This document shows positions 49,113 through 60,440 of a stretch of DNA of 64,000 bases, piece by piece. The position numbers and the translations under genes are program-made. The notes under the pieces were generated by a model. The model did no database searches and was not told the origin of the DNA. It saw only the letters and a list, made by a program, of their open reading frames with translations. Within the stretch, counting starts at the first letter, position 1. The number at the start of each line of letters is the position of its first letter. The stretch comes from Anagrus nilaparvatae (Eukaryota; Arthropoda; Insecta; Hymenoptera; Mymaridae), in the NCBI GenBank assembly GCA_022575985.1, contig JAKSXM010000156.1, forward strand, positions 2,294,001 to 2,358,000, given 5' to 3'.

Positions 49113-49640
49113 TTAAAACCGAAAAAAAGATCGCCCGAAAGTAAGAAAGTAGATCTTTTTTGCAGCGTATAATGAAAAACATTTTTTACACTAAGATCTA
49201 TAAAAAAAAATCAGTTTTTCGAGTTAACAAGGTACTTGTTAGTAACAAGTGACTTACGTACTGTAAGTTATAGTTTCCGTAGTTACAGTAAAAGAGCATT
49301 TTGTTTTTTTTTTGTATAACTTCATTTTTTATGTTTATGTTTTTTTATATGCAAAATATAATGTCATAAAAAGGGTTGCCCATAAAAAGACGGGTAAAAC
49401 AGGTGATAAACAAAAAATTTTTTTATATATAATTTCTTTTTTTCTGAAATTATTTTAAAACATTTCTTTTATTTAAAATATTTTCATACTAAACGTGAAT
49501 TATTTTTTGAATTTTTAATGAATGAAAAAACAAAGAAATTATTTTTAAAAAAATATTTTAAATGTTACGCCATTAATCTCTATCTAGACCTAATTATATT
49601 TTTTTAAATCTTGCGTATTTTGGCAATACTCTTTGTTATA

Positions 49641-50501
49641 CACTGGAACCTCGATTATCCGGACCTCAATTATACGGATTCTGGATCAACCGGATTGGCA
49701 TTTTGGTCAAAAAACAAAATTGATTTTTTTTCAATTTATGTAAAAGTTATTTTTAACACACAATAAGAAGCATTGCTAAAATTATATACCTTCGCTGGCG
49801 GCCTTTTTTAAAAAGATCTTATAATTTTATTCAAACAAAAATTTCATAAAAATTATTATATTTAGATACAATAATAATTTTTTTTACTTTTTACTAAACT
49901 TTATGACTTTATTACCGGATATTTCATTATTCTCATAGATGGGTATAAATCTATCATAAAATCATTCTATTAATTTTTTTTATTTTATATGAGTAAAGAA
50001 TTTTGCCTAAACTTTTATTTGATTGTTTGTTTTTAATATTTTTTTTAGCCGTGCTTCTTTTAAATGTATACAATTAAATGACTTAATGTTTTACGATCAA
50101 CATATTTAAATATTTTAATTCTGAGTAATATTTTTTTATTTTTTTTTATATCGATTCTCAATCAACTGCTAGTTATAGTAAATCATATAAAATTTTTTTA
50201 AAATTATTTTTATGGTTTATCTGGAAAGTGAGAAGTATTTTGTAATTTTTATTAAAAAGAATTTAATGTACATACTTTTTTTTTCAAACTTCTTAACGTT
50301 TTTTTTATTTGCAGGATTTAGTTTTAAATCTTACGTTTTTTGGTTTTAGTCGTAATTTAATTTGAGATCGATATACATATCAATTAATTACCATTTTTTT
50401 TATTTTATGGGAAAATTTTTTAATTTTTCCGTATTAACCGGATTTTCAGATATCCGGATCGGGGTTAGTCTCACCTAGTCCGGATAATCGAGGTTCCAGT
50501 G
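49641..50501. mobile_element. Non-autonomous Tigger/pogo element
   Basis: TIRs CACTGGAACCTCGATTATCC and GGATAATCGAGGTTCCAGTG are perfect over the outer part and typical of Tigger/pogo elements. TA flanks both ends (49639-49640 and 50502-50503). Subterminal CCGGATT/AATCCGG blocks are also inverted. The 861 bp interior has no transposase frame, so it depends on a source elsewhere. Confidence 0.9.
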
Positions 50502-50952
50502 TAGTAAAAGCACATGAAATTAAAAAAAATGTATTTGGTCTAGAAAGGGCTTTAGCTAATATTTTATTTCTTAAATGTTAAATCTAAGCTCATGGAAAGA
50601 TCAATTGTAAATTGATAGCTCTGACATGCTGTGTTGGATAAACTTGAACAAAAGAAACTTAAAAGTTAGAATTAGACTCTTTTTTTTTTTAATGTCCCTG
50701 TTCGATATGATCGACGAGAATAACGCAGAAAATCATGTCCTTCAATTCAAGTACTTTTTTTTTTTGACACGCGTACCTAATTTATTAAAGGGATTTCTTA
50801 TTAAGCAAATTATATATACTCTTTTTTATTGTTGTATACCTCGATTTTTATTTATTTTGATATACAAAAATTTTAAGAGTACAATATTACATATGTTGAA
50901 ATTTTAAATCAAAATTTTCAGTAAAGAAATAGTATATTAACAACTCGTGTCC

Positions 50953-51145
50953 AGAAAAGTAAAGAATGGACCAATTCGCACGTAAATTACCTTCTGCGGC
51001 GAAGCCGAGTATGGTAAACTGCGATTTGGGGCATTCTTTATTTATGAACAAGGGCTGAATAAAACTTTTCTGCGGCAGTAGCGAGAAAAATTAATTTCCT
51101 CGGTCGCACAGCGGCCAGGAAATCGTACTTTCGTGGCTACTGTCA
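50953..51145. repeat. Dispersed repeat (GTAAAGAATG...CTGCGAT) copy 2
   Basis: Same ordered blocks as 28191-28352 (GTAAAGAATGG, CACGTAAATTACC, GAAGCCGAG, AAACTGCGATTTGGGGC), followed by a GC-richer tail with GGTCGCACAGCGGCC. It begins beside AATAGTATATTAA (50923), the complement of the TTAATATACTATT end seen in other repeats. Confidence 0.6.
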
Positions 51146-51213
51146 GAAAAAAAATTATTATTTGACAGAAACTAAAAATAAAAATTAGTTAAAAATCTAA
51201 AAAAATTGATTCT

Positions 51214-52731
51214 TTATATTGCTAAATCAGCATCAAAATCTGGATCATTCAGGAAAGTTAAATCTGGTTTTTCATCCACTATGTCAATATCTTCGTCAAT
51301 TCCATCATCGACTTCAAAATTTTTTTCTTTTTTAATTCTGCTTTCTATTTCTAAAACGCTTTGATTGCTATTTTTGCAAATATTTTTTTCACGGTGATCA
51401 CCAAGACAAAATTTCGAACTAAACATTTTCTTGCAATATTCGCACTCTATTCCATCCAAAGTATCATAAAATGAAGTAAAATCACCATCTTTTAAAAAGC
51501 TCAAGTCAGGTTTATGATCATACACTTCAATATCATCGTCTTTAACTTCTTGAATCTCTGCATTATTTCTTTCTTCTTTAACATCACATCGAATCAAGAA
51601 CACAAAACACTCTTTTATTCCGCTGCTTACAGTTATTTTTTTAACAATTTTTTTATTCCTAAAAGCTGTTTTTTTATCCCTTCTAAAGCTTATTTTTCTA
51701 TTATTTCGATGTTTATTTTCGTGAACTTTAAGATGATATTTTAAGTCGCATTTCCTAAAAAATGTTTTACTGCACTTTTCACAAGCAAATTTTGTTAGAC
51801 ATGATTGAATTTTTTCATGTACTCGAAGACTGCTTAATTGCTTAAAAGTCTTAGCACACTGCAAACATTTATGATTAGGTCTTACATCAGTGTGTACTTG
51901 AATATGGGTTTTTAAATTACCTTTTGTAATAAATCTTTTGCCGCAATCATTACACTGAAATTTTTGTAAACCTAAGTGGATTTTATCATGAGCTTGAAGA
52001 TTACATAATCGCTTAAATGTCTTATTGCACTGCAAACATTTGTAGGGTTTTTCACCAGTGTGAATTTCAAGATGTTTTTTTACATCAACTTTTCTAATAA
52101 ATCTTTTGCCGCAATCATTACACTGAAATTTTTTTAAACCTAAGTGAATTTTTTCATGTAGTCGAAGACTGCTTAATTGCGTAAAAGTCTTAGCACACTG
52201 CAAACATTTATAAGGTCTTTCACCAGTATGAATTCGAAGATGTCTTTTTAGATCATATTTTGTGATAAATCTTTTACCACAATCTTTGCACTCAAATTGT
52301 TTTAAACCTAAGTGAATTTTTTCATGTACTCGAAGATTGCTTAGATGCGTAAAAAGTTTTTTACACTGTAAACATTTGTAGGGTTTTTCTCCTGTGTGAA
52401 CCACAAGATGAGCTTTTAATTCAGCTTTTTGGATAAATTTCTTTCCACAGTGTGGACACGCGTAATTTTTTTCATCTGCATGAATTTTTTCATGTACTTT
52501 AAGATTACCTAAATAGTAAATAATTTTGAGTAAAATTTTTAATAACTTGTAAATCCAAAAAATTTAATTTTAAGTTGCACCTTTGTAAGAAAACTTTTTT
52601 TTACAAAATTTGCATTCAAAAGGTTTGATTCCGGAATGAATTTTTTTATGCTGCCAAAGATTATTTGATCCAGTAAAATTTTTATTACATTCCTTACATT
52701 GATGTAATTTTTGACTGTTGGGTGATTGCAT
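51214..52731 (-). CDS. C2H2 zinc-finger protein, paralog A (two exons)
   Basis: Predicted nuclear DNA-binding protein of 481 aa. I start it at the ATG at 52731, not at the internal ATG at 52404. The frame above 52404 encodes a finger (CPHCGKKF...H...H) and then meets a 72 bp intron (52509-52580, GT..AG), across which a further finger is completed exactly (KFCKKKFSYKG joined to NLKVHEKIH). Eleven consecutive C2H2 fingers follow an eight-residue leader, alternating YKCLQC-type and F(E/Q)C-type units joined by TGE(K/R)P and LGLKKF linkers. The tenth has Gln for the last His. Then come a basic region (NRKISFRRDKK), CFVFLIRCDVKEE, an acidic tail with two KPDLSFL/KPDLTFL motifs and one C2HC-like finger between them. 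An in-frame stop lies upstream of the ATG, just inside a possible 5'-UTR exon (acceptor at 52755). Targets are unknown. Confidence 0.85.
52509..52580 (-). other. 72 bp intron splitting a zinc finger (gene A)
   Basis: Donor AAAG|GTGCAA (exon ends at 52581) and acceptor ATTTAG|GT (exon begins at 52508), phase 1. Joining restores a canonical C-x2-C-x12-H-x3-H finger. Genes B and C have no intron within their finger arrays. Confidence 0.8.
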
Positions 52732-53070
52732 TGTTGTTCGAGTTTTATTTTAGTCTGAAAATTAAAGATATAAAAGTACAAGTAAGTAACTGCTACTAAA
52801 AACTAATTTTATTGTATATGAAACACATGTTGCTATAGTTTTTTAAAAAAAATAAAGTTTATCTTTGATATAAATAAACAATCAATATATAGTCAATAAC
52901 TTGTATGTAATATGATATAGTAATATTTGTTAAAATTAATTAAAGTTGGTGTTCAATTTATTCATATTATACTTGAACCCTCAAGTAGAGCAATTGAGCT
53001 GTGAGATTACCGAAAAAATCTGAAACTTTTTTGAAACAATAAAAATCTACGAAATAAAATCTTTTTAATA

Positions 53071-53246
53071 TAAGCCCTTACTACATCACATTAAAAGTCG
53101 ATATTAAACCTGGTAATTTTTAAAATTTATATAGTGTAGTTGGGGATTTTTGATGATTAATCCTGAATAACTCCCAACTACACTATACAAATTTTAAAGA
53201 TTACCAGATTTAATATCGACTTTTAATCTGATGTAGAAAGGGCTTA
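53071..53246. repeat. Inverted repeat, arms of about 75 bp
   Basis: TAAGCCCTTACTACATCA at the left pairs with TGATGTAGAAAGGGCTTA at the right; AAAAGTCGATATTAAA and GTGTAGTTGGG pair inward. A small fold-back element. Confidence 0.8.
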
Positions 53247-53451
53247 ACTTGTAGAGAGAAGAGAGATTTAATTAAAAAATGTTTAATTGTTTAAGCGAAT
53301 ATGACATGTTAAATTTTTTATGAAGGTAAATCCAACCGCAAAACAAAAAATCGACTAGCCGCGAAAAATGGGGCTGCTAACCATAGTCAATAAAATATGT
53401 TATTTTCTTTTATTTATTATACAAATTGGTATCTGGGAGTTTTTCGGGTCG

Positions 53452-55075
53452 CTCTATTGATATTTAATATCAGAAAATCGAAAATAATATAACCTTTACC
53501 AGAAAAATCGGAAAATAACTGTTTTTCTTAACTGAAAAATCAAAATTAATAAATTTTATTATTTTTTATGAAAAATCAGTATCGGGGTTTCTTTTGGGTC
53601 ACTGAACTAATATTTTTGTCAAAAATTCAAAATAACATAACCATCACCGGAAAACTTGAAAAGTAAATTTCTTTTTGAATTTACATTTACTCCTAGAAAA
53701 ATGAGTATATGTAACTAAAAAATTAAATGTTAAACACGCAAATGACTCTGACAGCCTTTTAGTAATTTCTTACTAGGTTGAGAGCACTTCTCATCTATTA
53801 ACATCAATTATTATTAGACAAACAATTTACTACTACAAGGCCGCGAGAATGATTAGCCACGTTAGTTACTAAAACATTTCAGTAAAATTTTATGAAAAAA
53901 GATTGAAATGAAAGTGACTGATCATTCTGGCGGCCTTGTAGTAATAAAAAATTAGTCTCATAATCAATGGCAATCGATAAGAAGTGCTCTCGACCTAGTT
54001 AGAAATTACTAGAAGGCTGTGAAAATCATTTGTATATTCAAATGTATATTCAAAAAGAAAATTTCTTTATAATTTTTCCGATGATGTTAATTTCAATTTT
54101 CTGACAACGAATATCGATTTAGTGACTCAAAAAACCCCTCAGTACCGCGGCCTTAAAATTTTATTTTGTGAATTTCATTTCATAATGTAACCTCAGTAAA
54201 AAAAAAGGATAAAAGCAACAGGATTTCTCGGATCTAGTGGTTTCTTGGGTAAAATCAGCGTAGAATTTCTGACATCATTTTCCGTCATCAAATGGAAATT
54301 CTGATTTGAATTTAAGATTCATTGGGAAATTTCACATAAGTCCCTTTTCATGGAACACATTTTTAGTAGATACTAAAGTTAAATTAAATAAACTTTAAAA
54401 ATTTTTAATTAAATCGATATTCGTTGTCAGAAAATTGAAATTAACATCATCGGAAAAATTATAAAGAAATTTTCTTTTTGAATATACATTTGAATATACA
54501 AATGATTTTCACAGCCTTCTAGTAATTTCTAACTAGGTCGAGAGCTTTTCTTACCGATTACCATTGATTATGAGACAAATTTTTTATTACTACAAGGCCG
54601 CCAGAATGATCAGCTACTTTAATTTCATACATTTTTCATAAAATTTCCTGAAATATTTTAGAAACTAACGTAGATAATCATTCTCGCGGCCTTATAGTAG
54701 TAAATTGTTTGTCTCATAATTGATGTTAATGTATGAGAAGTGCTCTCAACCTAGTAAGAAATTAGTAAAAGGCTGTAAAAGTCATTTGCGTGTCTAACAT
54801 TTAATTTTTTAGTTACATATACTCATTTTTCTAGGCGTAAATGTAAATTCAAAAAGAAATTTACTTTTCAAGTTTTCCGGTGATGGTTATGTTATTTTGA
54901 ATTTTTGACAAAAATATTAGTTCAGTGACCCAAAAGAAACCCCGATACTGATTTTTCATAAAAAATAATAAAATTTATTAATTTTGATTTTTCAGTTAAG
55001 AAAAACAGTTATTTTCCGATTTTTCTGGTAAAGGTTATATTATTTTCGATTTTCTGATATTAAATATCAATAGAG
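53452..55075. mobile_element. Nested fold-back element of 1.62 kb
   Basis: Outer arms 53452-54135 and about 54410-55075 are reverse complements (ends CTCTATTGATATTTAATATC and complement). Each outer arm holds its own inverted repeat of about 300 bp (for example 53735-54040, with AAGGCCGCGAGAATGAT facing ATCATTCTGGCGGCCTT). The layout is therefore a palindrome of palindromes. Blocks with GGGTCACTGAACTAATAT occur several times inside. No coding. Confidence 0.85.
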
Positions 55076-55079
55076 GATT

Positions 55080-56400
55080 TCGCTATATTGTATTCATACT
55101 CATTAAAGTTCAAATGCTTTAACACAAGCGTCCCCAAAAATCTAGTAAAAATATTCTCCATGATATCGTCCCTAATATAAAAAAATTTATAAAATCAAAA
55201 ACATTTACAGATCAAAAAATAAGCCCAATTACTTAATTTTTAAGTTTACGCTACTTATTTTTGGATAGTATAAATCTAAAATTTTCCTGAAAAAAGGACA
55301 TTTGTATAAAAACATTAGTATATGCTTTCCTGAAAAATCTCACAACTTGAAATTTCTTTTGCTTTTATCTTGCTTTATTTCTCTAGTGTATTTCCCATAA
55401 ATGTAAACAAATATGCAGTTTAAATATAACCTCAAAAAATCTTACATATTTAAAATTTTATCTTGAAAAAATTTTAACAGCAGCAATTTTTTAACTTAGC
55501 ATGACTCAATCAATATAAAAATTTGTCCTCTCACAACTTACAATCAGTTTTTTTAATTAAAAACACTCATACTTATCTAATAATAAACGTAAACACTCTT
55601 TTATAATAATTGTGGTTGTTCTTTTTGAACTTTAATCGCAGGTATAGATACTGCTTGGGGCCCTCTATTATTTATACTCTAGCGCTCACGGTACTCAAGT
55701 TCAAAAAATGACCATTAGAGGCGGTTTCTGGGTCAATCTAGGGACTTTACAATTTCACTAGGATTGATTTCAAGAAGCATATTTTTACTAAATTTTAGGG
55801 ACACAAGAGTTGGTACGCCTAAAAATCATGGATGCATTACTTATAAAACTTTTCGGGCTGGTCACGTGATATGAAAAAATAACATGTATTAGATGAGGAC
55901 TGTGCTTCTTTTTTTTTAATTTAATCCTAAAACAGGTACTAAAATTTACAAAAATTGATGCAAAAGAAACATTTAAATTATAATTATATTTATTTTTTTT
56001 GTGTCAGAAAATATGTCTTTATTAGAAAGTTACATAAAAAAACTTAAATTTTATAGCAATACAACTAAGATGAACATGTTTTTTAGTTTTTCATCTATAC
56101 TAATAATAATAAATTTTACATCTTAAATTTATTTTAAACTAACATTTTTCAAAACAAAATATTTTAATCTTATTATTTTTTTTAACTAAGAAAATCACAC
56201 GAAATAAAGAAAATATTTATTATTTAAAAGAAATAATTATTTAACATTTAGAGTTATTGTAAGTGAAAGAATCGAGAGCATTGGATACTATGATTGGATT
56301 ATTATAATCAAAATATTTATCAAAACGAAAAATAAAAAATTATCTGATATCTAAAGAAAAAAGTAACTTAAAAACCAAAATAAAAATTTGATTCAAACTT
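55080..56400. other. Spacer with fragment of the GGGGCCCT repeat
   Basis: 55657-55770 (TGCTTGGGGCCCTCTATT, then TCAATCTAGGGACTTTACAA) matches the repeat at 15563-15650. The rest is AT-rich without features. Confidence 0.5.
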
Positions 56401-56416
56401 TGAAAATAAAAAAAAT

Positions 56417-57975
56417 TTATTTATTGAAGTCATTGAATGAAAATTTGAAATTCCCATCATTTAAGAAACTTAAATCTGGTTTCTCATCAACCAAATCAAT
56501 TTCTTCTTCTCCAATCATGCCTTCTTCTACTGCTGTTTCTATTTTTTCTTTCTTTATTTTATTTTCTAACCCAGGATTCAAGTTCTCATTTGCAACTTCA
56601 CAAATAGTACCAAAATTAATATCATAAAGTGATGTAAAATCGTCGTGTTTCAAAAAGCTCAAATCTGGTTTCTCGTCAACCAAAGTAATCTGTTCATTTT
56701 TTAGTATCATATTATAGTTGTCGGCCTCTTTTCTATCTACCTTGATGTCACAGCGAATTAAATTAACGAAACATTTTTTTATTTTAAATTTATTAAATTT
56801 ACAAATCTTCTGTATGGTTTTTAAATTAGATTTTCTCTTAGATTTTTTCTTACGATTGATACTGATAGTTTTTTTATCATTTTCATATTTTATTTTATGA
56901 ACTTGAAGATGAATTTTTAATTTATCTTTTGAAATAAATCTTTTACAGCAATCTTCACATTCAAATTTTTTTAATCCAGAATGAATTTTTTTATGTCGCT
57001 GGGGATTACTTAATCGCGTAAATGTTTTATTGCAGTTCAAACATTTGTAAGGTCTTTCACCAGTATGAATTCGAAAATGTCTTATCAATTCAATTTTCTG
57101 AATAAATCTTTTGCCGCAATCTTCACATTCAAATTTTTTTAATCCAGAATGAATTTTTTTATGTCGCTGGAGATTACTTAATCGCGTAAATGTTTTATTG
57201 CAGTTCAAACATTTGTAAGGTCTTTCACCAGTATGAATTCGAAAATGTCTTATCAATTCAATTTTCTGAATAAATCTTTTGCCGCAATCTTCACATTCAA
57301 TTTTTTTAATCCAGAATGAATTTTTTTATGTCGCTGGAGATTACTTAATCGCGTAAATGTTTTATTGCAGTTCAAACATTTATAAGGTCTTTCACCCGTA
57401 TGAATTCGAAAATGTCTTATCAATTCAATTTTCTGAATAAATTTTTTGCCACAATCTTCACATTCAAATTTTTTTAATCCAGAATGAATTTTTTTATGTC
57501 GCTGGAGATTACTTAATCGCGTAAATGTTTTATTGCAGTTCAAGCATTTGTAAGGTCTTTCACCAGTGTGAATTTCAAGATGTTTTTTTACATCAACTTT
57601 TGTAATAAATCTTTTGCCGCAATCATTACACTGAAATTTTTTTAAACCTAAGTGGATTTTTTCATGTAGTCGAAGACTGCTTAATTGCGTAAAAGTCTTA
57701 GCACACTGCAAACATTTATAAGGTCTTTCACCTGTATGAATTCGAAGATGTCTTTTTAGATCACATTTTGTGATAAATCTTTTACCGCAATCATTGCACT
57801 CAAATTGTTTTAATCCTAAGTGAATTTTTTCATGTCGGTGAAGACTACCTATTTGTACAAAAGTTTTTTGACACTGTTGACATTTATGAAGATTTTTATC
57901 ACTAGTTCTCGAAGATGTTATTTTTGAAGATTTTTCAAGGACTAAATTGGATCCAATATCTTTTATCTGCTTCAT
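56417..57975 (-). CDS. C2H2 zinc-finger protein, paralog B (frameshifted)
   Basis: Start ATG at 57975 (MKQIKDIGSN, nearly identical to gene C). Twelve C2H2 fingers in six two-finger modules precede a Lys-rich region, CFVNLIRCDIK, and an acidic tail with two KPDLSFL motifs. The reading frame is broken at about 57299-57301: the sister repeats have CATTCAAATTTTTTT and here one A is missing, in the linker before finger 8. Upstream reading then leaves the frame after finger 7; downstream fingers resume in frame at 57256 and run to 56417. Intact, the protein would be about 519 aa. Fingers 5-12 are four near-identical copies of one 168 bp module. One copy has Leu to Pro in a finger core (LSNPQRH) and one has Gly to Cys (CEDCCKRF). 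The C2HC finger present in A and C between the twin motifs is gone. Either a young pseudogene or an assembly error in a repetitive region. Confidence 0.8.
56983..57580 (-). repeat. 168 bp two-finger module repeats in gene B
   Basis: The boundary GAATTTTTTTATGTCGCTGG recurs at 56983, 57151, 57318 and 57486, spacing 168, 167 and 168 bp, with almost no substitutions between copies. The 167 bp copy is the one with the missing base. Each unit encodes one YKCLNCNKTFTRLSNLQRHK finger and one FECEDCGKRFIQKIELIRHF finger. Confidence 0.92.
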
Positions 57976-58830
57976 TATGCCTAAAATTTTAATTATACTT
58001 AAAATTTGAAAAGTTTCACATTAAAATGTTTATTAAATGAAAGCAATTTTTATGATAATTTAATATATTTATTAATTATTTAACTCAATCAAAATTTATA
58101 TTTTATATTAATTATTACTATTTATTTAGTTTTTTATTAAATTAATTTCCGAGCAAAATAATTCAAAATCAATAATAAAAAGAAATCTAATTAAAATTTT
58201 GACATACCTATTAATATTAATATTTAATTGTGTTTTACCTTTTTAAGAGTAAAATATATTGTCGATATTGAGTTTGTTTTACTGTTTAGTTCACAGTTCA
58301 CACTCGAAGAGCACTGCAAGCAAACTATAACAATAATAGTTTCCAGTATATACTAATATATATAGTACTATATAGTATATACACAATTACACAAGTAAAA
58401 GTATATAAATAGACGTTTGTAATTTCAAAATTAAAAGTTCCAAACTTTAAAAAAATTTATGAAATTTTATTTTACTTTTAATAATAATTTTAGATATATT
58501 TAATTTAAAAAATTAATATCAATTTCAAGTGAAAAATTCGACGACTTTTGCTTAGTTTTTATTACTTAGACGAATTTTGCGAATATTTATTTAATTTGAG
58601 TTAGGCCGCTAACAATAAGTTAAATTATTAAATTGTATATGCAAAGTTACCCTCCGGGACACAAAAGAAATCAGATTCCTTCTTACATATGTATATTAAA
58701 CACGAAAAAAAAAAAATTGCACTTCCCTTTTACATCACTATTCAATGCTAATTTGCTTCCACTAATGATTTAGCATTATCTGAAGCGCTCTGCCGAGTAT
58801 CAGAGTGCGTCTCAGTATCAAAGTGCATCC
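57976..58830 (-). promoter_or_regulatory. 5' flank and 5'-UTR intron of gene B
   Basis: Matches 62196-62850 upstream of gene C in order. A predicted 5'-UTR intron runs from donor AAAAAG|GTAAAA (58238) to acceptor TTTTAG (57981), just 5 bp before the ATG context GCATAATG. The exon side has an in-frame TAA, which fixes the ATG. Conserved upstream blocks include AACTCAATATCGAC, GCACTGC(A/G)AGCAAACTA and TATATAAATAGACG. The last reads as a TATA box on the opposite strand, so its role is uncertain. Confidence 0.6.
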
Positions 58831-58839
58831 CTCATTATC

Positions 58840-59945
58840 GTTTTTTTTGCAAAAGTGACGTACAGCACGTTTCTGACTACCAGATGCATTGATTTAAAAA
58901 TTTTTTTTTTTTTAATTTTTAATTTTGATAAGTTTTTGATGGTACACCATAAAAATCAACATATTTTAATGTTTTAACTACTATAAAACATAAAAATATA
59001 GCAAAAAAGCCTTTACCGTTCCCTGTCACAAAGGAGATTCCTATACTTTGAGTGTCTGTCACTCACACCTATCAATTAATTATAAAAAATTTTTATTTGG
59101 GGATTAATTGCTATACTATAAGGTTAAACTTTTTCCATATAGAAAAAATTTAAACTTACTTTTCCTAATTATTACAAGGGTGAGAAGGTGTGTCACACGA
59201 TTTTACAAAATTTTTATGAAAAACGTAATTTAATTATATTAAATTTGATTTCTCTTCGTAAAAACATTTTTAAAACCTTTTAACCGCATAAATGACAACT
59301 TAAATACATAAAAAATAAATTCTCACATCGAGAGCACTTTAAGAGGTCCTTAAATAGGAAAACAAAATCAGTTTAAGTTCAGAAATCACGAAGGGACAAA
59401 AACAAAAGCCTTTACCGTACCCCCCTAGATCTCCTATTCAGAAGCGTTGTAATTAAAATATTAAAAACTTAGTAAGTTTCAATCATAAAAATACTTTACT
59501 TTCCAAACGGAAAAGTTTTTTTGTTCATTTGTCTACGAATTATTTTGATTTTTCTATAAAAAAGCCTTTACCGTTCCTGCCTTTACCGTTCCTCATTTTT
59601 GTTAAAATTATTAAATACTTTTAAAATTTACCTCCAAAACTCGTTTTTTTAGTAAGAATTCTTTAAAAATAAATGATATTGTGTTCTCTAAAATACATAA
59701 AACCTAGAAAAATTCATACATTAAGGCCGTATGTAACGATTTTGGTTTTTAATGGTTTTAACCTGTTTTTACCTTATAATTATATGAAAAAATGTAATAA
59801 ATTGATGTAAAAGGTTCGTTATGGTGATTTTTATGCAACACTGAATAAATATTGGTGAAAAAAGTCTAAAAAGTCTTGTTTGGACTTTAAAAAAGGAATT
59901 TTTTATTTTTATTTTTTGAAAGCTATTTTTTCAAAAAAAATGAAA
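58840..59945. repeat. Spacer carrying GCCTTTACCGTTCC motif copies
   Basis: GCCTTTACCGTTCC occurs at 59009, 59564 and 59579 (in the last pair almost back to back), with a variant GCCTTTACCGTACC at about 59408. This stretch is absent from the equivalent place beyond gene C (62850-62868), so it is an insertion in the B-C spacer. No coding. Confidence 0.6.
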
Positions 59946-59959
59946 ACGAGCCATATTTT

Positions 59960-60440
59960 TAAATAACCAATCAAACCGCTTTTTTTCAAATTCAAATTTT
60001 AAGTGACGTGTAGTAAAATCATCATAATTTTAAAAGATATTTAATTAATACATAAAATAGTTTTAATATTCAAATTTTTACAAGTAAAAAATACACCAAT
60101 TGCAACTTTCAACTAATCAATTATTTTGGAGCGGGAGAAATGAAATAAAGAAAGCTTATTATATTTTATTAATTTTATTGACAATTAAATCATTTTTTAT
60201 TTTATAAAATTAAAATATTTTAATTTTTACAGTTTTTTAATAAATTTGAAAAAAGTAAGTTTATATAATTCGTGATTTTGAAAAATTTCTCTTTCTAGAC
60301 TAGATTAAATTCTTTAACCCCGAGTGATTTGACAAGCGTTATAGTCAAGGCAAACGGGATTAAAAAAAAATTATCTAATAATGTAGAAAGTGTTGAAGTT
60401 AAAAATAAAAATTAGTTAAAAATCAAAAAAAAATGGTTCT
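59960..60440 (-). repeat. 3' flank of gene C, duplicated at 62868-63320
   Basis: AAATAACCAATCAAACCGCT, AGTGACGTGTAGTAAAATCA, GGGAGAAATGAAATAAAG and GATTTGACAAGCG...ATAGTCAAGGC recur in order at 62868-63300. Near the stop codon, AAAAATAAAAATTAGTTAAA is also shared with gene A (51175-51195). Confidence 0.85.

Noticed and set aside
51514..51744. + strand frames of 76 aa at 51514 and 60741, and others opposite the zinc-finger genes
   Set aside because: Antisense shadows of the tail region of genes A and C.
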